Assembly: GCF_030936135.1 (NCBI RefSeq)
Contig: NC_082618.1
Location: forward strand, 6,297,034-6,361,033
Length of the DNA stretch: 64,000 nucleotides
Source: Gavia stellata
Lineage: Eukaryota > Chordata > Aves > Gaviiformes > Gaviidae
Direction: 5' to 3'
Part shown: in pieces, positions 11,089 through 25,400 of the stretch
Position numbering within the stretch: the first letter of the stretch is position 1
Layout: the number at the start of each line of letters is the position of its first letter
Made by a program: the position numbers and the translations under genes
The notes under the pieces: generated by a model
What the model was told of the DNA's origin: nothing
The model's input: only the letters and a program-made list of their open reading frames with translations
The model's database searches: none

Positions 11089-12460
11089 ATCTTGGCTTTG
11101 CTTTTAGGACCAAGCCTGGACTAATGGCAACCATTAGCCCTTTACTATCTTGCAATCTCCATGCCCTAACCCTGCTGGGTGTAATTCAGCATGACAAAGC
11201 CTTCTCCTCCCAGGAGAGGTTATCTCCTGATTCAAAGTGCTCTTTGGTGTGAAAACTACTTTCTACCCCAGTCTAAATGCCTCAGTGCACTCCCGGGGGT
11301 GGGCTCCCCACTGTGCCCAGAGCCCCTCCAAAAAGCTGAGCCTGCTACCCCTGAAAATGCCCTGCAGGAAGATGGAAAGGAGACCAAAGAGTGCAGAGAA
11401 CCAGAAATAACAACACATAGCTGAGCCTTGCCTCTGGGCCTGCCTTTTGCCCGTGGAGCTGTGTGAAAATAGTCTGACCTGTGATTTTTGCCACCGGAGA
11501 CTCATCACAGCTGTCCACATGCCACGACTGTGTCCCCACCATACTCCCCACCACCAAGAGCAGCAGGCTGGGAGTATATGTGGCAATGGCAAATTAAGGG
11601 TGCTAGCCTAGTACCCCCCCCGAGGTTTGAGCACAAGTGCCAGGGGTGCTCTGGGAAGGACACAAGTAGTTGGCAGCTGCCTCCAGCAACGGAGAACAAG
11701 TGTCTTGGGCACAAAAGACTACAATAGACTTTGCTGGCTCAGAGCGCATGAGGCTAGACAGAAGCGAGGTAGCAACAGAGTGAGATGCAGGGATGGCAGC
11801 CTGTTTGCAAGGAAGAAGAGGAAGAAGCCTGCTTGTGTGTAGTTCTGCAATGGCAGTCCGCGAAGGCAGGATGTGAATTCATCATGCTGCTGGTGACCGG
11901 ACTCCTTAACAGCAGCAGTGCAGGCAGGAGGAGGCCAAGAGCAGATGACTTGGGGGTCAGCCACATGCGCTGTGGTGCCCACCTTCCAGGGCCAGATTAA
12001 CCCTGGATCCAGGCTAGGTGAATATGAACTGTCTGGTCTTTTAAGAGACAGATCCCTGGGGAAGACATACTGTCTCTAAGGGCTAAACGCATTTGCTCAC
12101 TCCCACAGGTCCGATCAGGAACACCCTGCTGAGCAAGAATACACCATTTCCCCTCTAAGGTTTTTATAAGGGCAGGGAGAGCCCCTTGGGGTTAGAGCAA
12201 GTGGTTTTTCAGAGAAGCACAGAAAATGGGGCTGGGGAGAGTCATCAGCTTCCACACAGAAAATCAGCACTCACTGTGTCACTCCAGGAACACAATTCCT
12301 CGCTCTCCGGGTGATCTACTACCGCTTCCTCACTGCTGCAATATTTTTTCTTCCATTTTTGCTGTAGTTTGAGACCAGAACATCATGTCTTATCCAGCAC
12401 GAAAACAAAGGATGAATTTGTTCTTTCCTCCTTGCAGTGACCCTTGTAGACTGTTCTCAG
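11089..12460. other. Intergenic, no gene recognised
   Basis: Several 60-110-codon open frames overlap on both strands without family resemblance or splice context. No recognised repeat. Confidence 0.4.
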
Positions 12461-12464
12461 GCCT

Positions 12465-12640
12465 CTCCCACCCTCTTTACACACCACAATTCTTCCACGC
12501 TCTGCAAATTTATCAGGCCTGTGCTTGTTCAAAATAGCATTAATGAAAATATCACATAGCACAGGACCTGTGGGGTCCCACATGCTTCTGGCAGTCACAG
12601 ATAAAATCCACTCAGAAGGCCATTTTCACAGTCTGATGAT
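12465..12640 (-). repeat. Ancient interspersed repeat relic, same class and direction as 8.17-8.64 kb
   Basis: The plus strand contains CTGCAAATTTATCAGG, then ATTAATGAAAATATCACATA, then GCACAGGACCTGTGGGGTCC. This is the order of blocks in an old sauropsid LINE-type repeat in antisense. It is strongly diverged and identified by eye. Confidence 0.45.
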
Positions 12641-14334
12641 GACAACAATGTGTTACAGGATTTTTCTGTAATATGGGGAGTAGCTCATACCCATGGGACT
12701 AAGCTGTTTGTGCAGTAATCACTTCTCAGAGTACACCGCTTGCACATTTTGAATCCCCATCAAAAATTATGTCAGGTTCAACACCAGGAAGAGAATACAA
12801 GCAAGTTCAGGCTAGTGTGGGAACACAGAAATTGGCAGAGATGCCCAAGGAGCAAGGCAGGGTTTCCAAGCCAGGTCTTTCTGAGGAGTTGTACAGCTGT
12901 GTTGTCTAGCTGTGCGGCAGAGCGGCATTGCAGCACCATCTGCTGACTGCTGCCTCCAGGTCCACAGCTCTTCACCAGTCAGCTGTATGCCGGGCCTTGA
13001 ATGTTCAAAGATGCTGACAACATCATCAGATAAATACCTCGCTCTTTAGGGTGACAAATCTTGCAATTCCTGATTAGAACAAGGTATCTGTGTTCTCTTC
13101 CCTGCTTTGGGGGAAACCAGGGTTCACACTTCTCATACTTCCTTCAACTGAAAGACAATCTCACATCCTCCTCAACACATCTGTAGCTACCTGTTTTAAG
13201 AAGTGGTCAATACTGCAAGTGAGTATGAGCATCAGAAGCATCAACATACAAAGTTTAATTGCTGCAAATATTTATTTAGGTTTTAAGCAAACTAATGCCC
13301 AGGTGGCACTTCTCTTTGCAGTGCCCTCCCAGCAACAGCCCAGTACATCTGACTTCATCTGTGGTTGTGCAAGCATTTCTCCAGCAGATTCCATCTCCTC
13401 TTGCCCCATCTAATCTTTCAAACACCCATACAAGTGTGGAGGACCATGGTGCTGCACATGAGCAAAGCACAGCAAGAATACCTGTGAGCCAGGAGGCTGA
13501 GAACAGTTTTTGCAGACAGGCTTCATTTTTAAGCTGGCAGCAGTGTGACCCTGTCCTTTTCTTCATTGTGATATACAGGACCAAGTCCAAAGAAATAAAC
13601 CAATCATGCATGTGGAGCGGTTCTCTTCCTCTATGCCCTATACCATGATGTAGCTCAGATATGACAGCAAAAGGAAGCCCCAGGACATGTGGCAGAATGA
13701 GGGTACAAGCTTACTTATCTGTGGCAAAACAAGAAAAAAAAAGAGGAAACAGGAAAAGAAGAACCAGGGAAATCCCAGCACTCCTCCCCACTCCCCCAAA
13801 CCCAAGAATGCCATGTTCAGAGTTGTTTTGTACTGTTTGCCTCTAGGACCATTTCCTATCTCACCACTGTCCAGTTCTGGCCAATGCCACCTGCCTTGGG
13901 ACCTTAACAGCATCTGCCTCTTCAGTCTGACACCTCTGACAGCTTCTCCATCTCACACACAAGGCTTTTCCCAGACAGATCAGAAACTAGGCATGTAACA
14001 GCCAATAGTTTGCAAACATCTCCTGTCAGACAGAGCTGTGAAGAGAATTAACACCCTCCCCTCCCTCTGCACACCAGAGGCAGCAACCACTCTCAAGGCT
14101 GAGAAAACAGGCAACAGGACAGCACTGCAGATCGCTGTTGTGTGCATCTTGCCATGTAACTGTCAGGACTGGTAGAAGTCTGAGAAGAGAGCTGGCTACA
14201 GATGCTATCCCCCACTGTGCACTCAGCCCATTGCAGATGTGTACAGAGGAGATCTGTGCATTTGTTGTTAGAACTTGCCTTGTTAATGTTGTTGTAATAC
14301 TGACACAACATTCAGTTCAAAGCTGTTACTAACA
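12641..14334. other. Intergenic between repeat relics and the merlin-like gene 3' end
   Basis: Nothing coding is supported. The longest open frames (about 117 codons near 13.3-13.65 kb) overlap one another on opposite strands. Confidence 0.4.
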
Positions 14335-14339
14335 AGTGG

Positions 14340-16445
14340 AAATTGAAGCTTTTTATTGAATGTATTTTTTTTAATCTTAGCTTTTAGAACAAGATATTTA
14401 ACAACATTAACATTCATTTTTACATCACATGCTCAACTGTGCTACTACTTTAGCTACAGCTGCATATTGTCTGCTTCCCCAGAAGTCCTAAGATGAAACA
14501 GACACTTAAACACACACAAAACCAGAAAATGCAAGTAGGTTTTACTAATGAGGCAGACATTTTGCTGCATGCACCTCTCCATCAGAAACAAGTCCAACTT
14601 TAGCAGACACCAATAGCATCTTTTGTCTTTGTCTAATTTGGAAGCTGTGTTACACAGAACTGGGAAACAAGTTAATGTATGCAAAGTTTGCTGGAGCAGC
14701 AAAAGCAACAGAAAGTGCTTGATCCAGTGAGAAACTGTAAAGAGAACAGAAGCTTTGCATTCCAAACAAAGGATTCCCCCAGGAATGACAGGTATTTGAA
14801 GATGTCCACTTCTACATCTGGAATTAAAAGCTGAGATTTCTCACAGAGAAATGCAAATCAATTAAGCGAACCAAGAAATGTTTAGGGAGGAAAAGGAAAA
14901 TATTTGGCAGGCAAACACTAAAATGTTGAGCAGCTCTGTGGGAGTCATGTCCCATGGACTGAAGCAAAAACATAATTAGTCTATTGTGTAGGTAAACACC
15001 AAGCTCATGTACAATTTTTTTCATCCCAAACATCTCCTGGACACTTGCTGCCTAGCATCCTTTCTACAAAAGTAGAATACCATACTGGTAAGTCAGTGTG
15101 TAAAAACACCTGGGGGAGGAAGGTTTAGCGAAGTATAAAGTGTTTCTTCGAAAGTGCATAAGTAGTAAACAACACTCCTCTGGGTTTGTATGTTTACCAT
15201 TGTACCCAAAGACACTAGCCATTTTACACTGGCAGTTTTAGTGCTCCCAGCTCATGTTATCCGCTTGGCAGATGGCACCATTCTAACTGGCACCACTCTA
15301 GCTATAGCACCACGTCTCTTATGCTGATGCCTGTCAGCAGACAGAGCTGCGCAAGCATCCTCACAGGTGCATTTTGCATCAGCCGAAATGATGGCCACCA
15401 GGTTCTACCAGTCTGGTAAGGAAACAAGAGGCTTCAAATGTAGATCACATCCGAGTCATGCTGCTGAACCTACAGGCAAATCAAATAGGAAAAATTAGTT
15501 TTGCCCTAACTCCTATTTACAGCAAAGTAACTCCCTTTGGTCCAGTTCTTCCTTTACCTCCAACTCCAGAGCTCTTTGCAAGATGCTCTGCAATAGCTCT
15601 TTCTTCCTTCTTAAAACAAGCATATTTGCCTCACCCCTGCTATTTGGATTAGGTTAGTCATAAAAGTTACTTCTGTTACTTGCATTAGAAAGAGCTGCTT
15701 CCTCATTTGTTGATACACTCAGTTGTTTTCCTTCTAGTTCTAAGCACACAACCCTGAAGATTCAGGTCTTGAATGTTATATACTAGAGCGTCTGATCCTA
15801 TAAACCCTTAGTTTTGTTTGTATAAAACAGCAACAAATACATCAAGCTTTCTTTATTCCCAATACCTTGCACAATTAGCATTGCCTAGAGAAAGCTGATT
15901 TCCTTCTCACTGTTCAAGACCGCATGCCCTTACAATTCTTCATGAATGCATACTAGATCGTCCATTCTAGTGAAATTTAAAAGCAGGTTGTTTTTTCCTA
16001 AGACCCAGCTCATTAGCTCTTCAGGACTCTGACAGGGAACACACTGGAAGAGAACTGAACTGTTGGAAGTCTAGGCATTTATTGGTATCTTACTCCCTGG
16101 TCCTTAAAACGAGAAGACAGGCACAGTATGTTTTAAGCTCTCTATACCTGCGAGCACATCCTCATTTCAAAGCCTGGCTGATACAAATAAAATTTAACAC
16201 AGACCCTCCTATGGCATACGGGCATCTCTTTCATTTACCAAGGCTTACAGCTTTGCATTCCAGCTTAGCTAAGTGAGAAAAAACAGGTGGCCTCAAGTTA
16301 TAAACAGTCCCGAATGGTGCACCAATGCAGGGTCTCCAAATTCATGCAACAGCCATGCATTGGCTCATCATTTGAGGCTGTGACAGAGCTGGACAAAACA
16401 GGTCCCTGAAGTCAGACATTCTTTACCTCTCTGAACTCTCAACTT
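14340..16445 (-). other. NF2L: Probable 3' UTR of the merlin-like gene
   Basis: About 2.1 kb lies between the last in-phase stop codon of the merlin-like gene (16446-16448) and an AATAAA. It is AT-rich with no long open frame on the minus strand. I looked here for a separate last exon with the usual merlin ending (a short Phe-Phe-Glu-Glu-Leu type tail) and did not find one. Confidence 0.5.
14352..14357 (-). terminator. NF2L: Candidate polyadenylation signal of the merlin-like gene
   Basis: TTTATT on the plus strand is AATAAA on the minus strand. It is the best-placed signal after the last coding exon. Usage is inferred. Confidence 0.45.
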
Positions 16446-19400
16446 TTAGTCAACATTTGGGAATTTACTTACAAATCTGATTACCTTTATAATCTGTTTT
16501 CTGGTTCCTGTGCCCACACAATTGGCAGCCAAGGAATTTGCTTGAAAAGATGACTTTTCCACTGGCACTGTGTGTTGAATTTTGTTGGTACAAGGCCAGC
16601 TGCGTGCAGTATTTAACGAGTAAGCAGGGAAAGGTCTTTGAAGATTTATATCCAATGATTCTCCAGTTTCGAAGGTTTTCATCCATGATGGGGTCTTTAA
16701 AAGAAAAGAACACATGGAAATTTAATGCCTTCTCTGCATCAACACTCATTAAGCCAAAAGAGCATCAGATGCATAGTCAGAAAATAAAGGCCATCTTCCC
16801 TCATAATTTTTCCAAGCCTCCCTTCTCCCTCTACAACTGTTGACTCGGAGACATTTTTGCTACATGTGGAACAACCTGGAAAGACAAAGCCAGCCCTATT
16901 CTTGCACTGGTTCAGGAAGAGGCTGGAGCATTTATATAAATAACAAGAAAATTACAACAAAAATCTGGGTTTAGTTCCTCACTGCCTTAAAAAAATACAC
17001 CAAGACTTTCATGAGTTTTAATAACCACAAAGTACATGAATGAGAATGTGATGCAAACTATGAGGAACCACATTTAAATGTGTTATTAAGTTACAATGAT
17101 TTAGTTCGCTCCAAGACCTTAAACTCTTACTGTGATTTCATAATCTGTAAAATAAGATTATTATTTTTTGCTTATGGTACTGGTATCCCGCCCAGGAAAA
17201 ACTTTGTAGATTTTGATTTGACATGAATTTTCCTTGTCTGTGTTCACGCTTTTAATATTTTACTATCAAGGGTACTAAAGCATGTGCCTTGAACCGAAAT
17301 ACAGTAACTACGTTTGGCAGACCCACACTATTCTCTTCTATCGTTCATGCTGAAAAAAGTGGCATGTATTTAGGGTACATACATTTCCTAAGGAGCGATC
17401 CAAGGATCCCAGTACTTCATTCCAATGCGAGTAAAGACCAGACTGTTTTTCTTCTAGTTTCAAAGCATGAATTTCAGACTTCAGTTCTTTCAGTCGATCT
17501 TCGAATTTTCTGCTCTTTTCTAAGTAGTCTAGCCTGTAGTCCACACATGGGAGACAAAAAGCTTATTGGCATGACATGGCTTAAGAACAGGTGTGTGTGG
17601 AAGGAAGAGAGAGGAAGCTCTTTGTTTCATTTTGGTTTTTTGATAGGCAAGATGAAGCCTGCCACATGTCAGCCTGACTCTCCTGACCCAGTGAGAAGGG
17701 GGTTCACTTCCACCCTTCAGCATTCACACACTTAGTAACTTTTTACCAAGCATTTCCTTCCAGACCAAGAGAGAGGAAAAGCATCTCGACATATTAGATC
17801 AAAGCAATACCATACTTCAACACTAGAGGGAATCTTCTGTCCTCTAACATGCTGTTACTCCGCCAAAGTACTTTGCCCCTGACATAATTAATGCTCTCCA
17901 AGACAGAAAGTTTCTGGACTTGTCATGGCTTGATGCCACCAGAAGACTCTTCCTCTGTGTAAATAACTAGTCTTACACAGACATAATCCACACCAGCTCG
18001 GTAAAAGGTCTCCAGCAGTATGTACAAGTAGGAGGCCATCCTGAGTTGTTAAAAGGATGAACTGTGATTCCCAGAGATTATTTTTTTCCTTTCTTTACTC
18101 TCCATGATTAACATTCTCATTTATTTACACCATAAGCGTACTGATACCTCTCTTTCTCTATCTCAAAGGATAGTCTCTTGAGGTCAATGTCCTTCAAATC
18201 CAGCTTTATGGATCCTTTGTCAAAGTTGGCATCTCTGGTGTCAGTTGGTGAGTACTGCGGGTACTTGATCATGTGCTGAAAGAGGCAACACAAGCACTGT
18301 CAGTAAGATCCAATTGTTTGATTTTGGGTTTATCTTCCCAGCTTCTGCAAGAACACCACGCTGAGCCATTTTATAAGTTACCCATGGATTCTGAGACACA
18401 CACATGCTCCTGCAGCCCTACCCCTCTAACCTGAGTGGCCCCAGATGAACTGCTGAAGTCTGCAACCCACAGATCCAAGGGCAGAGAAGTATCCAGGCTG
18501 CAATGTTCCTATCTATTTCAGCAGAGAATGGAAATCCATTCTCAGCAAGACTGGAGCAGAAGGAGCTGGGGCACACAGCCTTAGTGCTGCCTTCTTGCTG
18601 GAGACACCTTCATTTGCTTTGCCTAAAGACACTTAGGGGCAATTCACATGCCAGGACAACACAGCTGCCTCAGTACAACCACCTCCACAAAGTATTGCCT
18701 GACTCAGATGGCACAGAGTCAGTATTACATATGAATGCAGGCAAGACAATCTCTGCTCCCTAAGTCCCAACAACAGTCCTGTTTTTAACTTTTGTCTTGC
18801 CTTTCTTCTCATCCTGACTCACTGCCCTGAACAAATACAACTTCCCTCCTAGCTACACTGTTTAAGCACCTGTTGGTCCTATAGGTATTTGTCCCCCAGC
18901 TGGATGCAGACATGCCACTACTCAGCTTCATGGGGGCTATAAAAGTGCAATCAACATCTGACTATCTCTGAAGATGAAGTGGTGCCCAGTAGAGCAGAAA
19001 CTTACAGGATAATTAAGCCTGGTTATGTCTAAGAGTTTCTGCTTCGCTTTCTGTTCAGCCTCTCTGGCTTCATGCAGATCTTGTTTCAGATGCTCTGCTT
19101 CCTTGGCTCTGTAAGACAAATATCCTGATGTGAATGGTTGATGATTTCCGGTATAAAGCAACACATGGATGTCAGAGCTGTGCACCTCACTAGCTTCCAG
19201 AGAACAAGATCCAATACTGTGAGTGATTCCTTTACCCGAAAACACTTGTGGTAGGATGGTCACATGGAGAATTAACTGGACACAGCATGACACATGCTTT
19301 CAAAGACAATCCTGCAAAAACTGGCTGAATTAACATGTTTTTCCTACTCCTAATTACCATGGGCTTAGTTACAACCTGCTGATACAGATTCTCCAGGCTG

Positions 19401-22400
19401 TCAGAGATCCTCCCTGAGGTGGGGAGAGGTACAACATATCTGCTCTTTATTTTGGCAAGCTTTTTGGCAGTATCCTAAAACAAGCAAGAGGCCCTTAACA
19501 GCAAGGTTAAACATCCTCTGTTAACACTGGTCTGCTCTGCATCTTCAGGCAGCGCAGTGTTACAGAACATGCAAACGCTTATAGAGTGGTTTATATTCCA
19601 CACGAATTTACCTGGTTTACAGTTCTCAAAGATCTGAAAGGGACACGGGAGACCATCACTTGGTACTAATGAATGAAAACAGCCTTGTAACTCATAGGGT
19701 ATACAGATTGGTAAATTTAGATAGCTAGGTAGCCAATGCTCTTTTGATAATGCATCACAACCACTGGTACCAGGTGGAACAAACAAGATACAAGACGACT
19801 TAGTCACTCTGAAGTGTTGCTTTGGGAACAATCCCTCCCTCCCGGGCTTAGCTCTGAGAAAAACAGCACTCTCTCCACCCAGGCATCCCAGTAGAGTCCA
19901 CACAACCCCAACTCAAGTAAATCTAACCTCCGGTCAGACTCCTTCACCAGCTTCACTGCTATCAGCTCTGCCTCCCGCATTTTTTGCTCCATCAGGCGTT
20001 TCTCCTCCTTGGTTTTCAGAGCTGTGATCTCCAGCCTCTGTCGCTCTTGCTCAGCTTCTGCAGCATTCTGGGCCAGCAATTTTGCCTCCTCTTCCGCAAT
20101 CTGAGCTTTCTCAGCCAGCAACTCTGCTGCTTCCTGGGATCGGAGCTAAGAAGAAACATTTTTTCTTAGTTATCCCGTCTAGCATCTACAAGATCACCCC
20201 TGCAGACAGTCAGGGAGAGGACATGTTCCAAGTGATAAAAATATTATTCCTTAAAATAATAAGTATAGTGAACATAATTGTAGGGTCTGCTGTTCCTCCT
20301 TGGCTCCAGAATTGCCTAACTTCCTTCCCGCCTCTCACCTCTAAGCAAATGTGTCTCCTTGCTTTGTAGAGTTGGACAAAGACATCAACCAAAAATTGAA
20401 GTTGGCCCTTCCAGTTGCCAGTACACCATGCCCCTTTCTCCCAATTTCAGCTCCAAGGTTGCTTCCTTTCTTCCCTCTTTGCCTGAAGAAAGCACTGTGA
20501 ACCAAATACAGGGAGCGAATGGCTCACAGCAAACAGAGATTATGGCAGATCAGAGTTTTCCCAGGTACTCCAACATGCCCTCTCCACCAGTGGTCAGAAA
20601 CTCTCCAGCCTTGTATGAGCCATAATTCATGGTGTCTCACAGGAGCCATAAGAAAAAAACGCTTCCAAACCAAGAAAGCCCAAGCACAGGAACACTCAAA
20701 CTAATGTGCTACTCACCAGGGCCTCGTTGGCCTGCCTGGCTTCATCTTCCAGCTGGAAAAGACGCCTTTCCAGCTCTTCTTTGGCTCGCTCAGCTTCTTC
20801 TCGGAGCTGCTTCTCCCTGGCCAGCCTCTGATTCTCCATCTGCAAATAGAATGAGCAATACCACATTTGTGGGTTTGCAGCAGAATCTCATCTAGGCCTG
20901 AGGCAGCACAGCAAATCCTATGAAGAACAGACTGCTCTCTAGCTGGTGGACTGATATTCACCAGAGATGCAATGCTGAAGCTACTTGTACTTCGCAGCAC
21001 TGAACTCCTCTAACGGGTAATACTGGTTATTTCAGACTGCTGGGAGAGCGCTTGGATCGATCTGTTATGTACCCCAAATCTTTGCAATCACCTACTCAGT
21101 TTCACAAACATCACTTATATCCTCAGATGCTGCATACACACTAGAGCTGTTCCCACATTCAATCCTGCTGCACTTTCTCACCTCCCACACACATATCGAT
21201 GCAATGCATGGACAGCAAGGGCACCAGCTGGAATAATAATCAGTGTTTTCAACAATAGGGAAGCAGAAAGAATCTACCTTTTTTCTAGCTTTTTCTTCCC
21301 TGGCTTGCGCTTTCATTTGCTGGATCTCTATTGAGTCCACTTTCCTTCTCCTCATAAATAGGTCGTGGTTTCCAATGCACAACTGCAAAATCTGGATAGG
21401 AAAAGCAAAGCAAATGCGGTTTTGAGGTACTTGTGCCCCAGCCAGAGGGACAAAGAGCCCCACATTGGCCTCACAGGACAGAAGCTGACAATTCTGACTT
21501 CAGCACAAGTGCTGGCAGTTGCTTCCCTTCCAAGAAAATTAGCACCCAGGGCAGGCTCATACCCTGGTACATAATAGCTTAGAAAAGTTCGTAACAGGAT
21601 GAGGAGATCCTTCTGTCCTTCATCCCCTTCTGGTTCCATTTTCCTGAATAAGAAGAGGCAATAGATACATCTTGTGTACTCTTGGCCTGTAACTGTGGGA
21701 ATGGTCACCTGTGATGGCCCCTCCACAAACTCATTGAGAAGTGACCTAGCCCCTATGGTTGTGTTAGGAAGAAATCAGTGATGATACAATTAGCCAGTTG
21801 ATTAGGTCCCTTCCTCGTTGCTTGTCCTGGAAAAGGAGAGGCAGTAGCTGATTAAGAACCCACAGCAGCCAGATAGGCAGATGCTGCAGTGGCTTTGCAC
21901 CTTTCCATACGCTACATCCTCCCCCTTCCAGCATCTGGATTTCCCTTTGTGATTTAGGCCTTTTTTCACATCTCACTTTCCACCCATCATCTCCCCTTCC
22001 CAGAGATGACAAACGTATGCACCCTGACTTCCCAGACAGAACAATCCTCAGGAAAAGGCATGCTGAAACTCAATGCTCCCTGGCCTCTCCATAGGTTTTA
22101 CAAACAATATTTCTCACTCAGATATCAGTCAGTATTACCAGGCACAGTTTTAAAGAAGGAAAGCAGGACACTTACCAATTTGTTCACTTTGAGTTGAGAG
22201 GAAAAGAACTTGAAGACTTCTGCTTTTTTGTCAAGAGGCTTAATAGTTAACTATACAGGCAAAAGAAAAAAAAGAAAGGAAACACATTGAGAAAGGAAAA
22301 ACAAAGCTGAAACTATTAACACTAATGCAAACTTTAGCCCATCTCCACTTCTCTCCAGGGAAGCAGTGATTTATGCCACAAATGTGGGGAGAGTGATGCA

Positions 22401-25400
22401 AAAATGTTTTGCTCAAAAGAATCGGAACCAGGGCTGCTGTTACACAGGTTCCTCATCTGCTCCCGTAGCAGGCTGTTAGATGATAAAGCCTTCCACAGAC
22501 CCACCCTGGTGCCAGTTTGGATGGTGGTTTTCATAATAATACCACCTGTGTATTGCAAACTTTACTAAGAACACTGGAACAAGCACTGGTTATCAGGAAA
22601 ACAGAATACATTACTAATCCCCAGAAGTAGTCATATTCTTAAAGTCAGGGAGATGTCAAACACCTCTCTGAATACCAATCATTGCAGGTGTAAACAAAAA
22701 TGTATCGAGGGCCTGAAGGACTTGTTCTTCTGACCATCAGATAACAGTCCTGGAGCTCCTGCTTTCTCACATTTTCAGTCCTATCTCCCAAGCTATTTCC
22801 AGAGGACATGAAGGGCTTTCATGCTGCCAGGTCAGTACAAACTGTTTCACTTCGTATGTTGTGCTACAAAATATAGCTACATTCTTTAAGATCCTGTTTT
22901 CTGTGACTCATGAGTTAGCTAACACTCTATTCCTATAATTCATTTGCAATGTATAATTTCAGGCCATCTGAGTCACCAAGATCATAATGTCCTACAGCTC
23001 GTTTCACCCTGTAGGTAACAACTGGTTGAATGTGTTGCCTTGTGAGGAGCAGGGCTGTGAATGTGTCACTGAATATAATGGAGCTTTAATATAGGGCTGC
23101 CCAATTTCCCAACAACAGGGAGTTAAAGCAGTTTATTCACAGACCAGAGGAGAAGTTTAATGTCATGCAAGGACATTAAAAACTTTTTGGAGGCAGAACT
23201 CCCGTAGCCTGCCCTGCCTGATTTAACGTATACACATCTAACTCTGGACAACAAATCTCATCCTCAGTGGTTTTCAAAAGCCTCACAGAAAATGGAATGG
23301 GCTGTGCTGTCCTTTGGCTGACAAATTCCAGGTATTCCAATACCAATGTAGTTTTCCTGGTCTTGTTTTTCTGAGTATCACCTTCCATGTAGCCACATGA
23401 TTTGTAATGAGACTAAATTTCACCTGCTCCCCACTGTACTTTCTACAAGTTAAAAATGGGCTCTGAAATCACAGTGAAATTGCAATGGTAGGGTTGTGCT
23501 GAAGGCTGAAATCATGCACTGACAAACTGGCAGAATAACATGTACATCTCCCTGCATATCTCCTCTTGCCAGTGTGCTTCAAACCTCATCTACAAGGACA
23601 GCTTCTGCATATGAAAATGACATTAAGCCTTTACAGATCATCTAATTCCTGCTGAGATAACTGAAGAAGCTAGTCATGGTGGCATTCATAATATCTATAT
23701 TTTTCAGAGATCAACACACTTGTTTTGCAAAGGACAAGCAGCAGGGAAGGAACCAGAACAGTGGGCTCCACAAGTTTGGAGAGCTCCGAGCAACCTCCTA
23801 GGGGAACGGAGGTTATGCAGCACATCTGAAAGGCAGGTCTGTTATTTTAAGTTCTGTTACAAAGCTCCCTAGGATTTTCCCCTTCTCCCCCAAATTATTT
23901 AAACAGAGACAGCTTTAAGCCTGTTCCAAGAATCCCACTCCACACCCATGCCCATATAAAAAGAATAATATATCAAAGCCATCATACCTCTTTCTCACTA
24001 TAGGAAATGTTTCTGATAGCACTCCACTCAAATGACTTATTTGGAGAAAACCTGTTGTTAATGCTGTAGATATGAATACCTTTGGCATCAACTCCAAGTA
24101 GGAGATCTGTATGGTTTTTATTTTGCTAAAAAACAATAGATATCAGTAAAAGTCATTTATGATGACATTAAACAACCACAGACAGGAACCACACTTATTC
24201 TAATACATTGATATTTATCTGTATTTTTAGGAAATCGGTATTTCCACAAAATATTATGAATGTTGTCACTGCTAGCTAATACCCAGTCCTCTAGGTTGAC
24301 TACGGCAGCTCAAACTTTTAGTTTATTTCTCCTTCTTCCTATTACATACCCAGAGCTACTCAAGACCTTTGTTAGACTGTAAAACATTAAGATTAACTGG
24401 TTTATTCACCTACTCATTTAGCAGGCAAGTCAACCAAGTCAGGACAATCAGTACACAGCCCACCATCAGCAGGGAAAAGCAGAAGCCAGGAGTCCCAGTT
24501 CTAAACCCTGAAGGATTTTAATAGGACAGTACCATCATCTACAGCAATTGAAAACTGCTAAAATAAAGCACTTACAGCAATTGGAAAATAATTGACACCA
24601 TACATTTCCAAGTCTTGGGCAATTTTCAGGTAGTTCATCTCAGCTTCATCCCTAGAGAATAAGACCATGATTATACTTGGAGATGCCTTTCCAACCTTTC
24701 TGTCCTAGCTGACTCTACATTTCCCACTTAGAAGAGAACAGGCAATCTAGTTCTTTGTACTTTCTTTAATTTTGCCATCTTACTCTCAACAATAGAAAAA
24801 GGATAATAAAACCAGCATCTCTGCAGAACAAAGACAGTAAAGCTGTACCTATTTTGAATCATGTGTAGTGCAATCTTTATTAAAATTCAAGTCCAGTCTT
24901 ATCCTTGTGTTAGTTTTGCCACTCCATCATTATTATGTCTTGGAGATCTACCCTACCATTGTTTTCCATGACATAAGGATATTTCCTTCAGGAAATAGAG
25001 TTCATGGAGAAAAAGAGTCCTGAACAAACTCTAAACAGAGCTTTGGGCAGAGGCCAAAGAAGGGTGAGAATCTCTACGCCCACCATTCTTCTCCCTTCAA
25101 GATGAGGCATCAATAAGTCTTGAGGAAAATATTCAGTAAAAATAGTGCTAAGATGCATCTAAAACAGCCAAAGAGAAATTGAACCAAAATATTAGGAAAG
25201 GCTGCCTCTGGGTGCCAACAGCTCCTACTTCTTGTTTAATTGAATTTCCAGGCATGCTGAACATGTTAGAAGTAGCTGAATGTCCACATGGACTGGCACC
25301 AAAACTCAGTCCTGGAACTATGATGCCATGTCTTCACTGTTTTGGTTCCTTGCCAAGTATGCTGACACCCTTTTGAGCCATGACTTTCACAAGGTATAAA

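Noticed and set aside
14340-16445. Search for a standard merlin last exon, including a short frame near 15.25-15.35 kb
   Set aside because: The candidate had a poor acceptor and the wrong phase, and did not show the expected ending.
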